In this document: positions 5,214 through 11,816 of the stretch, one piece after another
Numbering within the stretch: the first letter of the stretch is position 1
Layout of the letters: the number at the start of each line of letters is the position of its first letter
DNA from: an uncultured Faecalibacterium sp.
Lineage (GTDB): Bacteria > Bacillota > Clostridia > Oscillospirales > Ruminococcaceae
Length of the DNA: 11,816 bases
NCBI GenBank assembly: GCA_937915335.1
Contig: CALDLZ010000057.1
Coordinates: 1-11,816 of the forward strand
Reading direction: 5' to 3'
Notes under the pieces: generated by a model
What the model saw: only the letters and a program-made list of their open reading frames with translations
Told to the model about the DNA's origin: nothing
Databases searched by the model: none
Made by a program: the position numbers and the translations under genes

Positions 5214-7340
5214 TCAAGCCTTGGTACGGCCAGCAATGATCTGGTCGGCAATGTTCTTGGGAACCGGCTCGTAGTGAGAAGGCTCCATGACATACTGACC
5301 ACGGCCCTGGGTCTTGGAACGCAGGTCGGTGGCGTAGCCGAACATCTGAGCCAGAGGAACGAAGGCGTTGACACGCTGGGTGCCAGCCATAGCCTCCATG
5401 CCCTGGATCTGGCCGCGGCGGGAGTTCAGGTCACCGATAACATCGCCCAGATACTCATCGGGAACGATAACAGCAACCTTCATAATGGGCTCGGTGATAA
5501 TGGGGTCAGCCTTACGCATAGCGTCCTTGAAGGCCATAGAACCTGCAATAGAGAAGGCCATTTCAGAGGAGTCGACCTCGTGATAAGAACCATCATACAG
5601 GGTGACCTTGACATCAACGACGGGATAACCAGCCAGAACGCCGGACTTCATAGCACCCTGGATACCGTTGTCGATAGCCGGGATGTACTCCTTGGGAATA
5701 GCGCCGCCAACGATAGCGTTGACGAACTCATAACCCTTACCGGGCTCGTTGGGCTCGATCTTGATCTTAACGTGACCGTACTGGCCCTTACCACCAGACT
5801 GACGAGCGTACTTGGTCTCCTGGTTGGCCTCCTTGCGGATGGTCTCACGGTAAGCGACCTGAGGTGCGCCGACGTTGGCCTCGACCTTAAACTCACGTAG
5901 CAGGCGATCGACGATGATCTCCAGATGGAGCTCGCCCATACCTGCGATGATGGTCTGACCAGTCTCTTCATCAGTGTAGGTCTTGAAGGTAGGATCCTCT
6001 TCGGCCAGCTTTGCCAGCGCAATGCCCATCTTTTCGTTGCCAGCCTTAGTCTTGGGCTCGATAGCAACACGGATAACGGGCTCGGGGAACTTCATGGACT
6101 CCAGAATGATGGGATGATTCTCATCACACAGAGTATCACCAGTGGTGGTGTTCTTCAGACCGACAACGGCAGCGATATCACCTGCATAGCAGCAATCGAT
6201 ATCCTTCCGGTGATTAGAGTGCATCTGCAGGATGCGGCCCATACGCTCACGGCTGTCCTTCACGGAGTTGTAAACAGTGGTGCCTGCCTCAACCTTACCG
6301 GAATAGACGCGGAAGTATGCCAGCTTACCAACGAACGGGTCAGTAGCGATCTTGAAAGCCAGAGCTGCAAAGGGAGCATCATCAGAAGAAGGACGAGTCT
6401 CCTCTTCCTCAGTCTCGGGATTCGTGCCCTTGATGTCGGGGACATCGGTAGGAGCGGGCATGTAGTCCACGATCGCATCCAGCAGCTTCTGAACACCACG
6501 GTTCTTGTAAGAGGAACCGCAGACCACTGGCACCAGAGTGTTGGCGATGGTCTCCTTACGGATCGCAGCCTTCAGCTCTTCGCGGGTGATCTCCTCGCCC
6601 TCGAGGTACTTCTCCATGAGGACCTCGTCGTTCTCAGCAACAGCCTCGATCAGGATGTTGCGGTACTCCTCGGCCTGCTCCTTCATGTCCTCGGGAATAG
6701 GCTCGCAGCGCATATCGTTGCCCATGTCGTCATAGTAGACCTCGGCGTTCATGTCGACCAGGTCGACGATGCCGCGGAAGGTATCTTCCTGGCCGATGGG
6801 CAGCTGGATGGCAACGCCGTTTGCATGCAGACGGTCGTGCAGCATCTTGATGCAGCGGAAGAAGTCAGCACCCATGGTATCCATCTTGTTGACGTACACC
6901 ATACGGGGGACCTTATACTCATCAGCCTGACGCCAAACGGTCTCAGACTGAGGCTCGACACCGCCCTTAGCAGCCAGAACGGTCACGGAACCGTCCAGGA
7001 CACGCAGGGAACGCTGAACCTCAACAGTGAAGTCAACGTGGCCCGGGGTATCGATAATGTTGATGCGGTGACGGTTCTTCTTGAACGCAACCGGATCCTT
7101 CTGGGTCTCAGAGTGAGACCAGTAGCAGGTGGTAGCTGCAGAAGTGATGGTAATACCACGCTCCTGCTCCTGAACCATCCAGTCCATGGTAGCGCCGCCA
7201 TCATGGACCTCGCCGATCTTGTGGTTGATGCCGGTGTAGTACAGAATACGCTCGGTAGTCGTAGTCTTACCAGCATCAATGTGGGCCATAATGCCGATAT
7301 TTCTCGTCATCTGAAGAGAAACTTCTCTGGGAGTAGCCAT
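5214..7340 (-). CDS. fusA: Translation elongation factor G
   Basis: EF-G drives GTP-dependent translocation and, with ribosome recycling factor, ribosome splitting. The 708-aa length is within the family range. Motifs are AHIDAGKT at 19-26, QERGITI at 59-65, DTPGH at 97-101 and NKMD at 151-154. The G' insertion contains a short acidic segment ([13 protein letters not shown]) before domain II. Domain IV opens with [11 protein letters not shown] near residue 514, and the C-terminal domain V is complete. The start has AGGAGGT (7348-7354) seven bases upstream. It lies 24 bases after rpsG with no terminator between, so the two are cotranscribed and probably translationally coupled. The position inside rpsL-rpsG-fusA-tuf marks this as the housekeeping copy rather than a tetracycline-protection or EF-G2 paralogue. 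Confidence 0.99.
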   Translation of the reverse strand: MATPREVSLQMTRNIGIMAHIDAGKTTTTERILYYTGINHKIGEVHDGGATMDWMVQEQERGITITSAATTCYWSHSETQKDPVAFKKNRHRINIIDTPGHVDFTVEVQRSLRVLDGSVTVLAAKGGVEPQSETVWRQADEYKVPRMVYVNKMDTMGADFFRCIKMLHDRLHANGVAIQLPIGQEDTFRGIVDLVDMNAEVYYDDMGNDMRCEPIPEDMKEQAEEYRNILIEAVAENDEVLMEKYLEGEEITREELKAAIRKETIANTLVPVVCGSSYKNRGVQKLLDAIVDYMPAPTDVPDIKGTNPETEEEETRPSSDDAPFAALAFKIATDPFVGKLAYFRVYSGKVEAGTTVYNSVKDSRERMGRILQMHSNHRKDIDCCYAGDIAAVVGLKNTTTGDTLCDENHPIILESMKFPEPVIRVAIEPKTKAGNEKMGIALAKLAEEDPTFKTYTDEETGQTIIAGMGELHLEIIVDRLLREFKVEANVGAPQVAYRETIRKEANQETKYARQSGGKGQYGHVKIKIEPNEPGKGYEFVNAIVGGAIPKEYIPAIDNGIQGAMKSGVLAGYPVVDVKVTLYDGSYHEVDSSEMAFSIAGSMAFKDAMRKADPIITEPIMKVAVIVPDEYLGDVIGDLNSRRGQIQGMEAMAGTQRVNAFVPLAQMFGYATDLRSKTQGRGQYVMEPSHYEPVPKNIADQIIAGRTKA

Positions 7341-7364
7341 GAAATTAACCTCCTACAGAACAGA

Positions 7365-7835
7365 TCAATAACGGAAATGAGCGAAAGCCTTGTTGGCCTC
7401 GGCCATCTTGTGGGTATCCTCGCGCTTCTTCACGGCGTTACCAGTGTTGTTGGCAGCATCCATGATCTCAGCAGCCAGACGCTGTGCCATGGTCTTCTCA
7501 CCACGGCTGCGGCTGTAAGCAGTCAGCCAGCGCAGGCCCAGAGTCTCGCGGCGAGCGGGGCTGACTTCCAGAGGAACCTGGTAGTTTGCGCCGCCCACAC
7601 GGCGGGTCTTGCACTCGAGGCTGGGCATGATGTTCTCCATCGCCTTCTCGAAAGTTTCCAGAGGATCGTTGCCGGTCTTTTCCTGAATCATGGAGAAAGC
7701 CTCGTAAACGATCTTCTGAGCGACGCCCTTCTTGCCATCCAGCATCACGCTGTTGACCAGACGGGTGACCATCTTGGAATTGTAAATAGGATCAGCTAAG
7801 ACATCGCGCTTAGCAATGTTACCTCTTCTAGGCAT
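7365..7835 (-). CDS. rpsG: 30S ribosomal protein S7
   Basis: S7 nucleates assembly of the 30S head by binding the 3' major domain of 16S rRNA and contacts mRNA and tRNA at the E site. From the ATG at 7835 the product is 156 aa, the usual Firmicutes length. It begins [13 protein letters not shown] and includes the conserved [33 protein letters not shown] and [17 protein letters not shown] segments, ending HFRY. The upstream ATG at 7853 is rejected because AAGGAGGG (7843-7850) is spaced seven bases from 7835. It follows rpsL after an unusually long structured spacer and is cotranscribed with fusA. In Escherichia coli, S7 is the translational repressor of the str operon; whether that holds here is unknown. 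Confidence 0.98.
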   Translation of the reverse strand: MPRRGNIAKRDVLADPIYNSKMVTRLVNSVMLDGKKGVAQKIVYEAFSMIQEKTGNDPLETFEKAMENIMPSLECKTRRVGGANYQVPLEVSPARRETLGLRWLTAYSRSRGEKTMAQRLAAEIMDAANNTGNAVKKREDTHKMAEANKAFAHFRY

Positions 7836-7995
7836 CTTTCTTCCCTCCTTCACAGAATGATATCATCGGTACTCGAAAGTAATAAAACTCCCGTTGTGTC
7901 ACAAAGAGCTGACCTTACATAAACCGTTACCCTCCGCACAATGCGGACTTGTTATTTATATAATGGAAAGCCGTTTATGGCGGTTCGTTCCTCAA
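7836..7995 (-). promoter_or_regulatory. Structured rpsL-rpsG intercistronic region
   Basis: This 160-base spacer contains several dyads. CATAAAC (7918-7924) pairs with GTTTATG (7973-7979), plus one more pair past a mismatch. Enclosed within it is the hairpin TCCGCA-CAA-TGCGGA (7933-7947). TTGTGTCACAA (7894-7904) and ATGATATCAT (7857-7866) lie nearer rpsG. None is followed by a T-tract on the minus strand, so these do not look like terminators. A role in translational control of rpsG or in mRNA processing fits better. TATATAA-like sequence occurs but no matching -35 was found. Confidence 0.5.
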
Positions 7996-8424
7996 TTACT
8001 TCTTTGCAGCACCGGCCTTAGGACGCTTTGCGCCGTACTTGGAGCGGGCCTGGTTACGGCCTGCCACACCCTGAGTATCCAGGGTACCACGGATGATGTG
8101 GTAACGCACACCGGGCAGGTCCTTCACACGACCGCCACGGATCAGCACGACGGAGTGCTCCTGCAGGTTATGGCCGATACCGGGAATGTAAGAGGTGACC
8201 TCGATACCATTCGTGAGGCGGACACGAGCAACCTTACGCAGAGCAGAGTTAGGCTTCTTAGGAGTCATGGTACGAACAGCAGTGCAGACACCACGCTTCT
8301 GGGGGCTGTTCAGATCAGAATACTGTTTCTTCTGAGAATTGTAGCTCTTCAGCAGTGCGGGAGCGGTGCTCTTGGTAGCCAGAACCTGACGGCCTTTGCG
8401 TACAAGCTGGTTAAAAGTAGGCAT
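7996..8424 (-). CDS. rpsL: 30S ribosomal protein S12
   Basis: S12 sits at the decoding centre and controls tRNA selection fidelity. At 142 aa it has the Gram-positive-type N-terminal insertion (about 28-40, including [12 protein letters not shown]). The signature [17 protein letters not shown] lies at 54-70 and [20 protein letters not shown] at 81-100, followed by KDLPGVRYH. Lys56 and Lys101, in Bacillus numbering the classic positions altered in streptomycin-resistant mutants, are the wild-type lysines. Asp102 corresponds to the residue methylthiolated by RimO in some bacteria. The start has AAAGGAGA (8431-8438) six bases upstream. It is the first gene of the str transcript, with a strong promoter about 90 bases upstream and a terminator of rpoC beyond it. 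Confidence 0.99.
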   Translation of the reverse strand: MPTFNQLVRKGRQVLATKSTAPALLKSYNSQKKQYSDLNSPQKRGVCTAVRTMTPKKPNSALRKVARVRLTNGIEVTSYIPGIGHNLQEHSVVLIRGGRVKDLPGVRYHIIRGTLDTQGVAGRNQARSKYGAKRPKAGAAKK

Positions 8425-8509
8425 TTTGTTTCTCCTTTCTTAATAGTGAACATCGGATATTTTCCGACTTTTTTGCCACACTTCCCCTGTAGGGATGCGC
8501 AACAGTTAT
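8425..8509 (-). promoter_or_regulatory. Leader of the str operon transcript
   Basis: An untranslated leader of about 80 bases precedes rpsL. It can form a small hairpin, TCGGA (8453-8457) with TCCGA (8463-8467), and another, TCCC (8483-8486) with GGGA (8492-8495). No T-tract attenuator is apparent. Confidence 0.4.
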
Positions 8510-8538
8510 ATAATACTCGTTTTCTTCTGGAATGTCAA
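8510..8538 (-). promoter_or_regulatory. Main promoter of rpsL-rpsG-fusA
   Basis: A perfect TTGACA (8533-8538) and TATTAT (8510-8515) are separated by 17 bases on the minus strand, preceded by an A/T-rich stretch (8541-8568) that resembles an UP element. This is what is expected for a highly expressed ribosomal operon. Confidence 0.85.
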
Positions 8539-8608
8539 CAGTTTTTCCAATATTTTTTTGTTTTATTCGCCGAAGATGAAATCTCATTATTGGGTTTCCT
8601 AAATCAAA

Positions 8609-8644
8609 AAGCCGCCCTCCCCTGCTTTCAGGGAAAGGCGGCTT
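8609..8644 (-). terminator. Intrinsic terminator of rpoC
   Basis: AAGCCGCC (8609-8616) pairs with GGCGGCTT (8637-8644), with an inner CCCTG / CAGGG stem (8620-8624 with 8629-8633). It is followed on the minus strand by TTTTGATTT and lies 31 bases past the rpoC stop. Confidence 0.88.
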
Positions 8645-8675
8645 ATGATCAATTCAGTTCAGGGAAGCTTTTGGC

Positions 8676-11600
8676 TTACATCTGATTTGCGGCAGCCAGC
8701 TCGGCGGCAACAGCCTCGTCGCGCTCCTGCTCACGACGCTTCAGATCCTCACGCACCTCCGGGAGACCGGTACCGGCGGGGATCAGTTTGCCGATGATGA
8801 CGTTCTCCTTCAGGCCGGCCAGCGGGTCAACCTTGCCCTTGATAGCAGCTTCGGTCAGGACACGGGTGGTCTCCTGGAAGGATGCGGCAGACAGGAAGGA
8901 CTCGTTTGCCAGGGCAGCCTTGGTGATGCCCAGCAGGACCTGCTGATACTCGACCAGCTTGATGCCCTCCTCACCAGCGTCGATCCGCTTCTGCAGCTCG
9001 GCGTTGATGTTCTCGACCTCCAGACGGTTTGCCAGAGCGCCGCCGATCAGGTCGGAGGAACCGGAATCGGTCACGCGAACCTTGCGGCACATCTGGCGGA
9101 CGATGACCTCGATATGCTTATCGTTGATCTCAACGCCCTGCAGACGGTAGACCTTCTGGACCTCGCTGATCAGGTAGTTCTGCACATCGCTCAGGCCCTT
9201 GATCGCCAGGATATCCTGGGGATACAGAACGCCTTCACGGGTGATGATGTCGCCCTTCTCCACGCGGTCGCCGGGCATGACGCGTGCATGCTGGGTGAAC
9301 GGGATGGAGTAGCTCTTGACGACCTCGGCACCATTCTCGTCCTTGCCGGTGACCTTGATGACGACATTCTTCTTGGTGTCATCCTGAGAAACGACGCCGG
9401 AGATCTCGCTCATGATGGCCATGCTCTTGGGACGGCGGCTCTCAAACAGCTCCTCAACACGGGGAAGACCCTGGGTAATATCTTCAGCAGATGCGATACC
9501 GCCGGTATGGAAGGTACGCATGGTCAGCTGAGTACCGGGCTCGCCGATGGACTCTGCGGCGATAACACCGATGGACTCGCCCAGCTGGACGGGCTCACCG
9601 TTTGCCATATCGCTGCCATAGCAGTGTGCGCAAACACCCACCTTTGCACGGCAGGTCAGCAGGCTGCGGATCTTCAGCTTGGTAATGCCTGCGGCCTCAA
9701 TGTCATTTGCGTCGTACAGATCGATCATCTTGCCCTCGGGCACGATGACCTCGCCGGTGACGGGGTTGATGACATCACCCACGGCGTAACGGCCGATGAT
9801 ACGCTCACGGAAGCTCTCGATCTTCTCCTTGCCCTCGTGGATCTCAGAGACCCACAGACCGTCGGTCGTACCGCAGTCGATCTCGCGGACGATGACCTCC
9901 TGAGAGACATCGACCATTCGACGGGTCAGGTAACCGGAGTCAGCGGTACGCAGAGCGGTATCAGCCAGACCCTTACGAGCACCACGAGCGGAAACGAAAT
10001 ATTCCAGGATGTTCAGACCTTCACGATAGTTTGCACGAATGGGCATCTCGATGGTCTTGCCTGCGGTGTTAGCCAGCAGGCCGCGCATGCCGGCCAGCTG
10101 CTTGATCTGGTTCATAGAACCACGCGCACCGGAATCAGCCATCATAAAGATCTCGTTGTCCTTGGGCAGGTTCGCTGCCAGAGCTTTAGAGACCTTATCG
10201 GTGGTTGCCTGCCAGATGTTGATGGTCTGGGTGTAGCGCTCGTTCTCGGAGATCAGGCCGCGGTTGAACAGCTTGTTGACCTGAGAGACCTGCTTATCAG
10301 CGTCTGCGATCAGCTCGTCCTTCTGCGGAGGAATGACGGCATCGCACACGGCGACGGAGATAGCGGACAAGGTGGAGTACTTGTAACCCTGCGCCTTGAT
10401 AGAATCCAGCATCTTTGCGCAGGCACGGGTGCCGTTGCGGGTCATGCAGCGGGAAATGATGTCGGGCAGGGTCTTCTTAGTCACGCGGAAGCTGACCTCA
10501 TACTCCAGCCAGTGCTCAGGATCGGTACGGTCGATATAGCCCAGATTCTGCGGAACGGGCGTGTTGAAGATGATGCGGCCAACGGTGGTATCCACCAGAC
10601 CAGTGCGCTCCACGCCATCAATGGTCATGGTGCGGCGCACCTTGACGGGAGCGTGCAGGGTCACAACGTGCTCAGCATAGGCCATCAGGGCCTCGTTCTC
10701 ATCGCGGAAGATCTTGCCTGCACCCTCCTCGTTCTCACGAACGGTGGTCAGGTAGTAGCTGCCCAGGATCATATCCTGCGTAGGAACGGTAACGGGAGCG
10801 CCGTCAGAGGGCTTCAGCAGGTTACCGGAAGCCAGCATCAGCATCTTGGCTTCACGGCAGGCATCCTCGCCCAAGGGCAGGTGAACTGCCATCTGGTCGC
10901 CGTCGAAGTCGGCATTGAATGCGGTACATGCCAGGGGGTGCAGCTTAATGGCGCGGCCCTCGACCAGCACGGGGTTGAAGGCCTGAATGCCCAGACGGTG
11001 CAGGGTAGGTGCACGGTTCAGCAGAACCGGGTGGCCCTTGATGACGGTCTCCAGGCTGTCCCAGACCTCGGGCTTTGCGCGCTCGACCATCTTACGGGCA
11101 GACTTGATGTTGTTAGCAACACCCTTCTCGACCAGATCCTTCATCACGAAGGGCTTGAACAACTCCAGAGCCATCTCCTTGGGCAGACCGCACTGATCCA
11201 TCTTCAGCTCAGGGCCGACGACGATAACGGAACGGCCAGAGTAGTCAACACGCTTACCCAGCAGGTTCTGGCGGAAGCGGCCCTGCTTACCCTTGAGCAT
11301 GTCGGACAGGCTCTTGAGGGCACGGTTGTTGGGGCCGGTAACAGGGCGGCCGCGGCGGCCATTGTCGATCAGGCTGTCAACTGCTTCCTGCAGCATACGC
11401 TTCTCGTTGCGCACGATGATGTCGGGAGCGCCCAGCTCCAGCAGACGGCGCAGACGATTGTTGCGGTTGATGACACGGCGGTACAGGTCATTCAGGTCAG
11501 AGGTGGCAAAGCGGCCGCCGTCCAGCTGGACCATGGGGCGCAGATCAGGGGGCAGCACGGGCAGCACGTCCATGACCATCCACTCGGGGCGGTTGCCGGA

Positions 11601-11816
11601 AATGCGGAATGCCTCAACGACCTCCAGACGCTTCAGGATACGAACCTTCTTCTGACCGGAGGACTTTTCCACCTCAGCGGTCAGCTCAGCGCTCAGTTGA
11701 TCCAGGTCGATCTCCTTCAGCAGCTCCTGGATGGCCTCGGCACCCATGGATGCCTCGAACTCATCACCGTAGCGCTCACGCATCTCACGGTATTCCTTCT
11801 CGGTCAGCAGCTGCTT
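8676..11816 (-). CDS. rpoC: DNA-directed RNA polymerase subunit beta-prime (partial, N-terminus beyond right edge)
   Basis: The reading frame is open to the right edge, giving 1,046 residues to the stop. The internal ATG at 11783 is not the start, since homologous sequence ([11 protein letters not shown]) continues upstream. The active-site Mg2+ motif NADFDGDQM is at residues 301-309 of the visible part, which by comparison with the E. coli position means roughly 155-160 residues, including the first zinc ribbon, are missing. The second zinc site is complete (Cys648, Cys722, Cys729, Cys732, with spacings matching E. coli). The trigger-loop region [20 protein letters not shown] and the rudder/lid segments are present. 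It forms the catalytic cleft of RNA polymerase with beta, whose gene should lie beyond the right edge. A terminator follows, so the str operon is transcribed separately. Confidence 0.99.
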   Translation of the reverse strand, partial: KQLLTEKEYREMRERYGDEFEASMGAEAIQELLKEIDLDQLSAELTAEVEKSSGQKKVRILKRLEVVEAFRISGNRPEWMVMDVLPVLPPDLRPMVQLDGGRFATSDLNDLYRRVINRNNRLRRLLELGAPDIIVRNEKRMLQEAVDSLIDNGRRGRPVTGPNNRALKSLSDMLKGKQGRFRQNLLGKRVDYSGRSVIVVGPELKMDQCGLPKEMALELFKPFVMKDLVEKGVANNIKSARKMVERAKPEVWDSLETVIKGHPVLLNRAPTLHRLGIQAFNPVLVEGRAIKLHPLACTAFNADFDGDQMAVHLPLGEDACREAKMLMLASGNLLKPSDGAPVTVPTQDMILGSYYLTTVRENEEGAGKIFRDENEALMAYAEHVVTLHAPVKVRRTMTIDGVERTGLVDTTVGRIIFNTPVPQNLGYIDRTDPEHWLEYEVSFRVTKKTLPDIISRCMTRNGTRACAKMLDSIKAQGYKYSTLSAISVAVCDAVIPPQKDELIADADKQVSQVNKLFNRGLISENERYTQTINIWQATTDKVSKALAANLPKDNEIFMMADSGARGSMNQIKQLAGMRGLLANTAGKTIEMPIRANYREGLNILEYFVSARGARKGLADTALRTADSGYLTRRMVDVSQEVIVREIDCGTTDGLWVSEIHEGKEKIESFRERIIGRYAVGDVINPVTGEVIVPEGKMIDLYDANDIEAAGITKLKIRSLLTCRAKVGVCAHCYGSDMANGEPVQLGESIGVIAAESIGEPGTQLTMRTFHTGGIASAEDITQGLPRVEELFESRRPKSMAIMSEISGVVSQDDTKKNVVIKVTGKDENGAEVVKSYSIPFTQHARVMPGDRVEKGDIITREGVLYPQDILAIKGLSDVQNYLISEVQKVYRLQGVEINDKHIEVIVRQMCRKVRVTDSGSSDLIGGALANRLEVENINAELQKRIDAGEEGIKLVEYQQVLLGITKAALANESFLSAASFQETTRVLTEAAIKGKVDPLAGLKENVIIGKLIPAGTGLPEVREDLKRREQERDEAVAAELAAANQM

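Noticed and set aside
5925..7799. 624-codon open frame on the plus strand
   Set aside because: It is antisense to fusA and rpsG. It is a compositional shadow spanning two real genes.
1..11816. CRISPR arrays, tRNA or rRNA genes, insertion sequences
   Set aside because: No regularly spaced repeats, cloverleaf-like sequence, rRNA sequence or transposase reading frame was seen on either strand.

Overview
The window reads as a chromosomal segment of a Gram-positive gut Clostridia, most likely a Faecalibacterium/Subdoligranulum/Gemmiger-type Oscillospiraceae. That placement is inferred from protein character: S12 has the Firmicutes-type N-terminal insertion (142 aa), S7 is 156 aa, and EF-G, EF-Tu and beta-prime are of clostridial type. 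Moderate GC and strong AGGAGG ribosome binding sites agree. Nearly everything lies on the minus strand, so the transcription order runs from the right edge to the left.

Right and centre (3700-11816): the rpoC 3' part with its own terminator, then the str operon rpsL-rpsG-fusA with a textbook promoter (TTGACA-17-TATTAT), then tuf with a separate promoter and two tandem intrinsic terminators. These encode the RNA polymerase beta-prime subunit, two ribosomal proteins and the two elongation factors. The L7Ae-like gene often found between rpoC and rpsL in Firmicutes is absent, and rpsL and rpsG are separated by an unusually long, structured 160-base spacer.

Middle-left (1337-3700): a GyrI-like small-molecule-binding protein gene with its own promoter, then guaA (GMP synthase), also with its own extended -10 promoter. 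guaA ends at 1337 and a hairpin terminator follows at 1190-1228.

Left (1-1230): an integration module of a mobile element abutting the 3' end of guaA. It holds the first 50 codons of a Tn916-type tyrosine integrase (running off the left edge), a 61-aa excisionase-like winged-HTH protein translationally coupled to it, and a divergent 168-aa XRE-family regulator. The 333-base control region between them carries two consensus-like divergent promoters. It also carries a family of 16-bp dyads (TAARC-N6-GYTTA) placed around both promoters, which look like operators of a lysogeny-style switch. Together with guaA's record as an island insertion hotspot, this suggests an integrated conjugative or mobilizable element whose guaA-proximal boundary lies between about 1230 and 1350. 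This is the most interesting part of the window. The remainder is conserved housekeeping sequence, and I see no clearly undescribed multi-gene system.
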